From: an uncultured Psychroserpens sp.
GTDB lineage: Bacteria; Bacteroidota; Bacteroidia; Flavobacteriales; Flavobacteriaceae
Length of the DNA stretch: 64,000 bases
Assembly: GCF_947500255.1 (NCBI RefSeq)
Contig: NZ_CANMRL010000001.1
Location: 310,001 to 374,000 of the forward strand
Direction: 5' to 3'
A program made the position numbers and the translations under genes. The notes below the pieces were generated by a model. That model was not told the origin of the DNA. It saw only the letters and a program-made list of their open reading frames with translations, and did not search any database. This document shows, in pieces, positions 8,553 through 19,100 of the stretch. Position 1 is the first letter of the stretch. Every line of letters begins with the position of its first letter.

Positions 8553-11462
8553 TCATTTAATTTCATCAGACGACCCATTACCCAAAGAATTACTTCTTCT
8601 AGTATTACGAATATTATGGCGATTTCTCAACCATGCCTTAACAGAAGCTCTAAAATCTCCTATAAAAAACTCAATTGCCATTGCTGCTAAAACTCCCACT
8701 GCAAAGCCTATAATTGTTCCTACAACAGGAGCTGCTGAACCTACAGTAGCTCCTAGTGTTCCGGCAGCTAGCCAACTTGTTGCAGCAGCTCCTGCAGCAG
8801 CTCCTGCAGCAGTTGCTCCTGTTGATTTTACAAGATCAAGAGATAGGTCTACTGCAAAATCAGATGATGCAACATCCTTATTAGGGTCTATAGCATAATC
8901 CAATGTAGTACCAGCAACCGTTAGTGCTCCTCCTATACCAATAGAACCTGATCTCAATCCAGAGACTAAACCTGCTCTTGGTTGCAACATTGTATTCAAG
9001 GTTGAGTTTGTACGAGGAAGGTTACGCGCTGCATACCATCTACCAGGAACATTAGGATTGGCTCCTCTCGATCCAAAAATTTTATAATAAATTCTTCCAT
9101 TCCTTTCTACTACACCAATTCTAAAACCTCTTCCTTGTGCCCTAATATTACTTGCCAAACTATATGTTTGTTGCAATGTAGTTGGTATACTGTCTGTATC
9201 TAATGTTTCATTATATGCTCTTTCTGCGATTTCTCTAAGCAAAGGTTGCCACGACTCATCATGTTCATCAATGGCGACAACGCTTTCTGGAGTTAAGTCT
9301 ACAAATTGCACAGGGTAAAACCCTGATTCTATTGCTGTAGACATTTCATCATCTGTAATGGCTGAAGATTCTATAGCCACGTTTTGTTCTTCTGGTTCGC
9401 AGTAATTTATATTAAGTTGACCCGACCCATGCTCAGAACATATTTCGCTACCACGAATTCCGTCTTCATTGAAAGGAACTACTTCTGCTTGACAAACCAT
9501 ATTTCCAGAGTCTTCTGTAACATTATCATCAGGTGATGGAGGAAACTGTAAAGATTCTGCATCTAAGTTTAAAGGTGTTTCGGACGCATTAGATGTTGAC
9601 GATTCAACCTCTAAGTTATCTTGGCCAGGTAATTCAGAATCATGAACCCAATTCTCATCCGTTGTCGTCACAGCATCTTCTGGATTTAGGCTTGATTCCG
9701 AAGAAATACGTGTAGTGGTAGTCCAATATGCAGGTCTAGGTATATCTATTGTGGGTGCATTTCTTCTATCAGCTGCATCTCTAGGATATAATCCTTCACT
9801 TAAAACTACCGCATCTTGATTTCGAGGTTGATCTAATATAAATTCATAAGATGACCTACCTACTGGCGCAACAAACCTACCGCCTAAAGTTTCTACCCAT
9901 GTTTCTACAAAGTTTACAGGCTGACTTCCATAAGGTGTAGCGGTATTACACGACCAACTCCTATATTCTGAATAAGATAAAAACACTGCAGAATCCAATC
10001 TTTCTATATCATCCACGCCAAAAAATTGACGATCTACAGACCTTAAATGATCCCAGCCCATAGTAAACCAAAGTGTCCCTGGAACCCCATGCCCAAAATA
10101 CTCAAATCTTCCAATAGGCATTGTCGCCCTATCTCCCTCAACAGCGCCATTATTCATAAATTCTACAAAATCATCTGAACTATCAACGAAATGAATTTTG
10201 ATAGCTTCAGAAGCTGAAGCAACATGTTCTAATCCAGATTGTCTTGCTAAATTATCCCATTGTCTTCTTAGCCTTACTAAACTAACCGATTGAAATAAGT
10301 TTATGTATGAGTCTATATGTTCACCATCCTCAAGGGCTCTGTATCGATAAGGCGGTCTCATTATTACCCATGTTATTTTATCATCTGGAATCATTATTCT
10401 TTGATTTCCAAATGCACTTTCCATTAATCTTTCAATTTTAATTCTAGCCGCAGTGGCAAAATTCAAAGGATTATTATCGTGGTCAGGATCTTCTCTATTA
10501 CTTACAGGTCCTCCACTCATTAAAACTATTTCATGCCTTGGGCGACTTGGATGAGAATCTAAAGAAGCTTCTGCTTGTGATGGCGTGCTCTCTTCTGTTA
10601 TTGTTTCTCTTTGGATAAATTCATTTCCATTTTGTTGTATAGTATGCGTCAACTCATGCGCCAATAAATGTTTTCCTGAATTTGAATTGGTATCATACTT
10701 GCCTTGGTTAAAGTAGATATCAGAACCATGAGTGAATGCTTGGGCACCAATATCCTGACTCATTTGTACAGCTTCAGTATCAGTATGTATTCTTACAGTA
10801 CTGAAATCGGCTCCAAATTCTGAACCCATTGACGTTTGCAAATCTGAAGGAAGGGAACTCCCTCCTCCTTTACTTGAATTTAACCTACTTTCAAGATTTG
10901 TTGGATTATCAGAAGGTATATCCATACTCTTTCTCTGAAGTGACAATTCATTATCAGAGTGTTCTTCCTCTTCTTTTTTTTGTAAATCCTCTTCTTGCTC
11001 GCAACTCGTACATTTTGTCTGGATTACTGATGCAGCTAATGGCTTATTTTGGATATCGGCATCAGGACGTTCGACATTACTTTCAAAAATGGGTTTTAGT
11101 TGGATTGAATTAATCTCTTTTGCTAAAGGCTCTTCTTTTTTTTGTAGTTGTTCTTCTTCTTCACATTCTGAACATTGTCTTTGAACTGTTCCTGAAGATG
11201 TACTAGAAATTGAATTATTTTCGGGTTGACTGAGTCGTTGCACTACTTTATCTGCCATGGCATCTGCCTCTACTTCATATTTATCGTTGGACTGCCCAAT
11301 AGTTAGTTTTGTCTGTATAGCTGATGCATTGAAAAAAGGTTGTGTTGTTTCATTCGGTTTAGAAAAAAAGCCGTCTTGTCCTTCTTTATTAAAAAAGGGC
11401 TGCTGCTTCTTTTGTATTTGATTTAAAGCAGTTGAACTTGTTTTTGTTTCTACTGTTTGCAC
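8553..11462 (-). CDS. DUF4157 eCIS cargo protein with caspase-like core and hydrophobic C-terminus
   Basis: 969 aa from a GTG at 11462; an in-frame stop sits immediately upstream. The N-terminus has three FF motifs, KLTIGQSNDKYEVEAD, CxxC motifs at 97-100 and 151-154, and a DUF4157 domain at about 198-277 with HExxH at 269-273. Residues about 308-545 read as a compact enzyme-like domain. It has FEYFGHGVPGTL (His458) and, 47 residues on, SWSCNTATP (Cys505), followed by a GGRFVAPVG strand. The His-Gly then Cys order resembles caspase-fold (clan CD) peptidases, a pattern-based inference. An acidic low-complexity linker spans about 590-720. The tail (about 830-935) is Gly/Ala-rich and hydrophobic, as in membrane-inserting toxins. 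A small membrane protein gene follows immediately. Confidence 0.85.
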   Translation of the reverse strand: MQTVETKTSSTALNQIQKKQQPFFNKEGQDGFFSKPNETTQPFFNASAIQTKLTIGQSNDKYEVEADAMADKVVQRLSQPENNSISSTSSGTVQRQCSECEEEEQLQKKEEPLAKEINSIQLKPIFESNVERPDADIQNKPLAASVIQTKCTSCEQEEDLQKKEEEEHSDNELSLQRKSMDIPSDNPTNLESRLNSSKGGGSSLPSDLQTSMGSEFGADFSTVRIHTDTEAVQMSQDIGAQAFTHGSDIYFNQGKYDTNSNSGKHLLAHELTHTIQQNGNEFIQRETITEESTPSQAEASLDSHPSRPRHEIVLMSGGPVSNREDPDHDNNPLNFATAARIKIERLMESAFGNQRIMIPDDKITWVIMRPPYRYRALEDGEHIDSYINLFQSVSLVRLRRQWDNLARQSGLEHVASASEAIKIHFVDSSDDFVEFMNNGAVEGDRATMPIGRFEYFGHGVPGTLWFTMGWDHLRSVDRQFFGVDDIERLDSAVFLSYSEYRSWSCNTATPYGSQPVNFVETWVETLGGRFVAPVGRSSYEFILDQPRNQDAVVLSEGLYPRDAADRRNAPTIDIPRPAYWTTTTRISSESSLNPEDAVTTTDENWVHDSELPGQDNLEVESSTSNASETPLNLDAESLQFPPSPDDNVTEDSGNMVCQAEVVPFNEDGIRGSEICSEHGSGQLNINYCEPEEQNVAIESSAITDDEMSTAIESGFYPVQFVDLTPESVVAIDEHDESWQPLLREIAERAYNETLDTDSIPTTLQQTYSLASNIRAQGRGFRIGVVERNGRIYYKIFGSRGANPNVPGRWYAARNLPRTNSTLNTMLQPRAGLVSGLRSGSIGIGGALTVAGTTLDYAIDPNKDVASSDFAVDLSLDLVKSTGATAAGAAAGAAATSWLAAGTLGATVGSAAPVVGTIIGFAVGVLAAMAIEFFIGDFRASVKAWLRNRHNIRNTRRSNSLGNGSSDEIK
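10631..11462 (-). repeat. Long DNA repeat copy B: shared 5' module of DUF4157 gene
   Basis: Partner of the repeat at 7552-8377, in direct orientation about 3.1 kb away, with similar length and high nucleotide identity by eye. It encodes the same N-terminal module. Recombination between the copies would delete the 969-aa C-terminal domains and the 56-aa gene and leave one hybrid effector. Bounds are approximate. Confidence 0.8.
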
Positions 11463-11517
11463 CTAATATAATTATGAAAAACCGTTTTATTTGATCTATT
11501 ATTTTATACTCATTTTT

Positions 11518-13128
11518 TTACCTCCATTCAACCTTTAAAATCTCTTTCATCCAAGGCAATTTTATCAAGCTTAAATTCCATGGCAAACGGTCTAAGAGTA
11601 TATCTAATGTTTTATGCTCTACATACAATTTCCAGCCTGTTGGTTCATGGTCTAGCTTACCTTCTCTACTTAAAAATCCTTCACGTAAACCATCTGGAGT
11701 TGTACTTCCCAAAGCTCCCCAATGCTCAAGAACCGCTACTAATAAGTTATTAGCTTCTTCTTTCTCTTCATCTGTTATTGACAGCGTATGATCTATAGGT
11801 ATATTAGCTGGCATTTCACAAAGAAACTTTGGCAATACCATTTCATATTCTAGTGGATTATTTTCGCCGGTTGCCAGATAATGCAATAGTATTACCGCCT
11901 TACTTTGACTTTTAAAATCTTTGAATCTATTTTCTTCGAGTAGGTTAAGATTTTTAAAGAAACTATTTAAGAAAGGATGAATTAATACGACTCCGGCATT
12001 TCTAAAAAATTGAGGGGAATCTATTTGCAAATCATCTTGTATTTCTTTTACATCTTTGATATTGTCTCTTGAAGTAAGATACATTTTTACTACTTTGAGC
12101 TCAATGGTTTCGTCTTTTGAAGTAATCAAATCAGCTGTTTTGAATACGTCCTGTAAAAAGGGATATGCACTTTTAATTTGATTGCTTTTTTTTATTAATT
12201 TATTCCTGAATGTATTAACAAATGGATGTTTAACGACTTGAATTCCTAAAGCTATACTATCTAACTTTTTTCTTTCGAGAATGACTTTCTTTAAAATTAT
12301 TTCCCAAGCATTAATTTCAAATGCTCTATAGTGCATTAAACTTGAGTGGATTGATTTCTCTTTAAACAATTGTTTTAATTCACTAAAAAAATCTAATAAT
12401 TGTATTTGAGATATTGCCGTGTATAATTCTACTATTGATTTTAAATCTTTCAACCTATGTTGAAGAATTAATCTCTGAAGTACCACTGGGCTTTGTTTTA
12501 TTTTATTCTCTAACAGCACCACTGCATCAATATCTAAAGCAAGTGTTTCTAATACCAGTTCCATCCAATTTTCTTCTGGTTCAATAGAATAGGAAGGTAA
12601 AATCCCTTTTTCTAACCAGTGTAACCATAATTCAAAGTAATAGCGTCTAAGGAGTTGATGACTCTTTCTGTTTAGTTTTTGCTCTTCATAATGGTTTTTA
12701 TGATTCGTATTAGATTTTTCTTTTAGGTACTTTTTTAGAATTTTTTCTTTTTCATTATAGTGACTGTCCTTTTTTAATTCCGATTCATCGTTAAAATAAT
12801 CTTTACTTTTAACTTCAGAATCTTTTTTCTCTAGAGAATAATTATGTATTTGCTCTTTTATTTTTTCTTCTAAAAGGTTAATTATTTTGTTCACTATTTC
12901 ACTAATACTATTATCGGCACTTAAACCTATACGACCTATATCTAACTCAATTTTATTTATACATATGACCTCATTATTGCTTACGACTCTATCAAATAGA
13001 TTATTTAGCTCAGGCAATAAATCGTTCCATAATAAATCACTCATACGTTGTTGCATAGCGTATATTTTATCAGAGGAACTAACTTGAAGTTCTAAAATCT
13101 GTTTTCCTATGAGGTGTTTATCGGTCAT
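11518..13128 (-). CDS. Contractile injection system tape measure protein (Pvc14/Afp14-like)
   Basis: 536 aa. The N-terminus (MTDKHLIGKQILELQV) and the C-terminus match the CIS tape-measure family. The C-terminal signature includes NAGVVLIHPFLNSFFKNL, then a LLHYLATG segment and a closing GWKLYVEHKTLDILLDRLPW region. Between them are charged helical segments, as expected for a protein that spans the tube lumen and sets particle length. It starts 4 bp after the stop of the second baseplate gene and is the last structural gene before the cargo genes. A 55-bp gap separates it from the first DUF4157 gene. It is short for the family, which would suggest a short particle; that last point is inference. 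Confidence 0.9.
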   Translation of the reverse strand: MTDKHLIGKQILELQVSSSDKIYAMQQRMSDLLWNDLLPELNNLFDRVVSNNEVICINKIELDIGRIGLSADNSISEIVNKIINLLEEKIKEQIHNYSLEKKDSEVKSKDYFNDESELKKDSHYNEKEKILKKYLKEKSNTNHKNHYEEQKLNRKSHQLLRRYYFELWLHWLEKGILPSYSIEPEENWMELVLETLALDIDAVVLLENKIKQSPVVLQRLILQHRLKDLKSIVELYTAISQIQLLDFFSELKQLFKEKSIHSSLMHYRAFEINAWEIILKKVILERKKLDSIALGIQVVKHPFVNTFRNKLIKKSNQIKSAYPFLQDVFKTADLITSKDETIELKVVKMYLTSRDNIKDVKEIQDDLQIDSPQFFRNAGVVLIHPFLNSFFKNLNLLEENRFKDFKSQSKAVILLHYLATGENNPLEYEMVLPKFLCEMPANIPIDHTLSITDEEKEEANNLLVAVLEHWGALGSTTPDGLREGFLSREGKLDHEPTGWKLYVEHKTLDILLDRLPWNLSLIKLPWMKEILKVEWR

Positions 13129-13132
13129 TGTA

Positions 13133-16100
13133 TTATTTCAATATTCTTTTTAATTGGTTTAGAGATTTTCTATTTACTAATGATTTCACCTCTTCAATTT
13201 TCCATTCTTTAACTAACATTTTAAGAGAAAGACCTTCTTGTTTTAAAATTTGAAGATTAGTTTTTAGTCCATCGAGATCTTCTTTTTTGATTTCTCCTTT
13301 CTGATTTAGCACCATATTATCTAATAAATGCCATGTTGCATTCTTTAAGAGGTAAAGGAAGCCTTCTATATTATTGTCTTTTTGTAAACTATACCTTTTA
13401 AAGAAGTTTACTAGCTGAGTATGAGCTTTCACGGTAGGCATATTTTTCAGAAAAAATAATGTTCGCTCATAGCTTTTAGTTTTTTGAATATCATTGTTTG
13501 TCAATGATTTTATATCCGATAAGTACTTAGGTTTTCTCTTTCTCACAAGAGTTAGCACATCCCTTTCTTCGCTTACAGATTTTTTGATTTTTTCTATAGA
13601 TACTTTTGATTTGGGTGTCTTTTTAGATGTTTTACGCTTTGAAACTGATTTCTCTTTTACATTTACAGACTCAAAATTTGAAATCTCACTATAAATTACA
13701 GGATCTGACGTTTCACAACATGACCAAAAAATGGTTCCCTCGGTCTCGTTTGGCATGCAGCATTCATCATCATTCACCCAATCCTTTTCTTCACAATCAC
13801 AATCACCTTTTTCGCCTGGCTTTGTAGGGCAAGCATCTTCGGTTTTTAATGTTTTAATACAATCTGCTAAAGTGCATATTGGTAACTTTTCAGGTTCACA
13901 TAGGTATTTTTTCGAACTCTCTATCCATTCTAACCACCTTTTATATTCATCTTCAAATTTGCACATGTTAGATGGACTTAACCATAAAATATTGAGTCCA
14001 ACAAGAGCAGGTACTTCCTTGTAAAGTAACTTTTCAAAAACCTGTCTAGATTCATTTGTTCTAAATTGTTTCACCCATCCTGGCAATGCTATAGTCGCCC
14101 AAAATGAATATGGATCTATACCTGGTAAGTAATAAATTTTGTTTTGCTCAGTGTTATTTGAGCATGGATCTTCTTTATCCATATCTGGTTGCCATTCTAT
14201 ATCACAGCAATAATCTGGACATATAGGTAAGAGACAATTTTCAACGTTGTTACTTAAAGAAACGTCATCACCAGTATAAATACTATGGCCACATTCGTTT
14301 GTAGTTTTAGGTCTTAATAAAATGTGTTCTAAAAGGTGCATCCCAACATTATCTACGCAATCTTTAGTTATTTGAATGGCGTCCTCTACTTCCTGTAGAC
14401 ATTTATATTGTTGCGGATGGTAAGCTAATACTTTACTCGTATCAATTATTTGAAAAGAATATGGTCCATATTTTGTTTTTGAAACAGATTTAAAATCAAA
14501 TGTTTTCTTTAGCTCTATCAATTCTCGAAATGCTTTGAATGCATCAAATGCTTCCGAACAACAAGAATAACAATTACTACTTATAAATGGATGCGCTTCT
14601 TCACATGCATCGTTTTTTTCAATACTATTTTCGCTACCACATCCGCAAGGTTGTAACTCCTCTTCTTTAATCCCTTTATCGTCTTCTTCCAAATAGATTT
14701 TATAGCAGTAGCCTTTATCTGTTTTATGTATTGGAAAGTGATTTATCAAAAAGTGAAATTGGTCAATATCTGAATCAAACAAGTCAAGTAATTTAATAGC
14801 TTGATCATGCTTTGTACGTTTTTCATCTTTACTAATCCCGTTTTCAATCTCCTCTTCTGTACATATATATGTTTTGAATTTTTCAACTAAACACTTTCTG
14901 ATTTCAACTAATTGCTTATCTCTTTCAAAACCTTTAGAGCACATTTTCAAGCATTCCCTAATATCATGAACCATATCACAACATATTTTAAATGGCTTTG
15001 TGTTTGATTGAGATGAATCTATGTGAGTCAATGGATGATTATCTAAAATAATTTCATCATTTTCAAAGAGTAATCCTGTTGTATAGTTGTCCCAATTCAA
15101 TGCTTTTAAGCTATCCATCCATTCATTTTTTTGATGGTCTCTCTCGCATTCAGAATTATACCAACACTTATGATCAACTACAAAATAGTTAGGTGAAACC
15201 ACTTTGAATTTCCAATAATCTTGATCGCAGACTGGAATATAATTTCTATCATCTTCTGCGGCATAAATAAATGCTCTAACTCCTTTCGGAATACAATCTC
15301 CGCATGAATTTTTATCTTCTGGGAATGCATCATCCCAAGCCTCTTCTTTTGAGATAAAATCACATGAACTTTCGGCAAGAACCTCAACTAGACCAATATA
15401 AAATTTACCTTTTTCACAAAGAATTCTACAGTTATTATGAGTACCTGTCAAGGTGTAAAAATGTCTATAAGCATGCATTACCTCATCAATACTATCAAAA
15501 CAATCTACACTATCCCATACTAAAGTACCTTGATATTCATTTTCATCTTTTAATGTGCAATCGGTATCAATTAACTCTTTATCTGATACAACGACACGAT
15601 ATTTATATTTGTTCTTACACTTTTGAATCTCTCTATTTTGTTCCTCATCTTCATCATCAATTTCAACCTTGTACAAGGGATATAAATTAGCCTGTTGTAT
15701 ATAGTAATCTATTAATTCTTGCTCTTTTTTATCGGTTTTTCTTTTGTCTGGAATTACTGCAATAAATGATATATCATCACATGTTTTATCATCAGGTTTC
15801 TTATACTCTTCAACAGGACTTATTTTTCCACCAGGCATATACTGCTTTGGGTCTCTAGCTATATTAATGACTTCAAACCATTCTTTATGCCACGCATCTT
15901 CGGCTTCTTTTTTAGTTGCATAGCCAACATAACTTGTTAAGAGAAATTCATTATCCTTATTATCATTGAAACATACTTGATAGTGATACTTTTTTTTGTC
16001 TTTATCTGGACAAACAACAATATCTTTTATAGGACATTTATTTAAGTTTACTGGTGGTATTATGCCACAAATAATGGTTTTTATGGACTCTGTTTGCTCT

Positions 16101-19100
16101 TTTCTTAGACATAGATATGGGCTCTTAGCTAATGGTGAGTTTTTTTTGTAAAATCGCCATTCATATGATTTTTGCTGACTCTCAGCCATTTGAGAACGCA
16201 CAAATTCTTGATTGGGAGTTTTACTGTCTTTATATATATTACTTATATAACTTGTTAATTCTCTTGCGGTATTTAAATCTCCTTTAACCCTTCCTTTTAT
16301 ATATTGTATAGCTACTGGAGATGTTTTATTATACAATCTATACTGAAAAGGTTTTCCTTTTGGTTCTTTTAATAATAATTGAGGTAATTTTTTTACAAAT
16401 TCTGTATACGCTTTTTTAGTATCTCCTTCATTATCATAAAAGGCTTCACTTATAAAAAGTGGATTTAATTCATTATGTACATTCGTATTGCCATAAATAA
16501 ATTTAAATTGTGAAGGTGTTGATTTGATATCAAATTTATAAATGTGTTCCTTACATAATTCATAACAACTTTTTAGGGATTCTGACACTATAATTTTATC
16601 AAAATCTGATTGTGCTCTTACCTTTGATGAGAATTCAGTTTCTGACTTTAATAATACATTTTCATTATCAAACAAAGACCAGACATACGTATTAGGCTCT
16701 TTTTTAATTAGAACAGGAGCTGTGTTACTTTTAAAAAAACGTAGTATTGACTTTAAAGCATTGTTTCTATTTGATGCTATTTCAAAGTGTTCGGGAGGTA
16801 ACGCTAAAAAGGAGTTATGCGCATCTCTAAGCAAAAAGTTATACTCTGGATTTCCTTCGTCACCTGATTGTAAATAATTTTTTTTGGTCTTCCCAAATTT
16901 GAAAGCATTGTTCATTTCTTGCAAAGCTTCTTTTTTAGAATCGTAGACACAATAGCTTACAAGTGATGTTAAATCACTATTAATAGGAATTCTAAATCCT
17001 AATTTATCTGTTTCCTTAACATATTTTGGTTTTACTGCTCTATTACTAAAAACTTTTGTACACTGCTCTATAATATCGGTTTTACTCTTTTCTAGTTTTC
17101 CTAATACGGCTATGACTTTTTTCTTTTCATTTTTTAATACTAACCTATGTGTTTTCTCTCCTTTCTCAAGGGTATAGTTTTTAATAGTACTTCCCAAAAC
17201 TTTTGCTTTTCGCCACGCAGCTATTGCTTTGTTTCTATCGGGATAACAATTTAATCCTTGAAAAGAAATTTGCTGATTTGGGATATCAAACACCCATTTA
17301 TATCCTGTCTTATGCTTCACTAAATAATTATCGAGAGTACCACTATTAATTACATCCTCCCAAGCTTTTTCATCACTGTTAAAAGAAATTTCACTTACTA
17401 TTTTTTTTGGACGTTTTGTATTGATATGCCATTTCCATGTTTCAATTGGACTAATTGTTAAAGATTTATCCAGATGAGTAGCGTCTAAATAGTGATTATC
17501 CTTGTCTATTGAAAGCAAACGATATGTTCTACTTTTATCTGAATACGATGAGTTAGGTAAAACTTGCGGGATTCCTATTTTTAAAAAATCACCTTTCTTT
17601 TTAACAGCACTATTTTTTGAGGCGATATTATTACTTAAGCCAACTTCTTTCCCTTCACTATTTAATAATTGCTGATTAAAGTGGTACTTGGTAATTATAA
17701 TATTCTCATCTTTTGGCTTCTCTGAAAACACTCTACTTATAGCACTAGCATTGAAACCGTTTAAGCTTTTTTCTAGTGCGTTATAAGAATCAGAATCTCG
17801 AAGTTGTACTAAAACCTTGTTTGCTGCATGATGTAATTCTTCTTTAGTTTCAAAACTTCTATTAGCTCTAAAAAGAGGAATTCCGTTTGGATCGTTAAGT
17901 AATAGTCTATAACATTCTGTTACTTCAAAATTGCATAGATTTCTTCTGTGGTAATTATGTATTCCTGATAATAATGATATTCGTTTTTCAAATCCGGAAA
18001 CATTATTTGTATTCCACGATTGTTCTAAATAGTTAAATGCTTTCCCACGATTTCGACTTAATTCTGCAAATTCATTTATATATTTAGATTGATTATTAAT
18101 CATTTCTTCTTTGCGCTCAGATTCACTTAACTTTCCTTTATATTGAAGTAGTGCATACTCTGTAAATTCTTCTCCAAATCTTGCTAACAAATGATCTAAA
18201 AATTGCTTTCGCCTAGAAATGTATTCTTCTTTGTTTTCTGTTAATTCTTGAATAAGATCTATGTATGATATTGGATGGTATATAATACCAAAGTAATGTT
18301 GGTCAGGATCATTAGTTTCCGATTTATTAGTCACTAAATTATAACTCGTATTAGTAGCAGCAATAAAAGCAACATTGTTTGCTTCAATCTTCGCTTTACT
18401 AGCCGATTCATATCTTTTTGTTCCAACAATTAAGACATCATTTGGTAAGCTAGGACGTAATACAAAAAAGCAACCGAAACGATCTTCTAGAATTTGAATG
18501 GTATAATTTTTAGCATAAAAAGAATCAATAATCTGATTAATATAAATAGAACGAATGTTTGCCGAAGAAAACGTAAACATATCGACTAATCTGTTTTTAG
18601 TATCACAGGTATTTCCAATTGAAAATTCTGTTCTAGGATTATTCTCAAGCTGTTTCAATGCTTTTTCCCATGCATCATCTTCCAACACTGGATATGCTAG
18701 TACAGAACTTTGTTGTTGGATTGGATTTGAATCATAAAACCTTAGTAGGTCTTCTATTCCAGTGATACTTTCTGGAATTTGCGTGAAATATGTTTTCTTT
18801 TCATCCTGAGTTTTATTTTGTTCTGATTTCAATGAAAACAACGAACGAATGTTGGTTAATTGTGATGTGTAATTTGCTAATATTTGGTCATAAAACATAA
18901 GGTAACTCTTAAGCTGTAAGGCTTGAGTTTTGCGAAGCAATGTTGCACTTTCTGGTAAGCCATCTTCACCAATACCATATACTACAGGAAAATCATTTTG
19001 AATAGAATAGTAGTCGTTTATATCTTCATGATATACTCCAAAAGGAATTTCACTATTCAAACTAGTTGAAGGTAGTTCGAATTTTTTACTAAATGAAAAT

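Noticed and set aside
8443-8898. Plus-strand 151-aa open frame rich in Ala and Pro
   Set aside because: It is the antisense of the Ala/Gly-rich tail of the 969-aa effector and of the 56-aa gene, both of which have better coding character.
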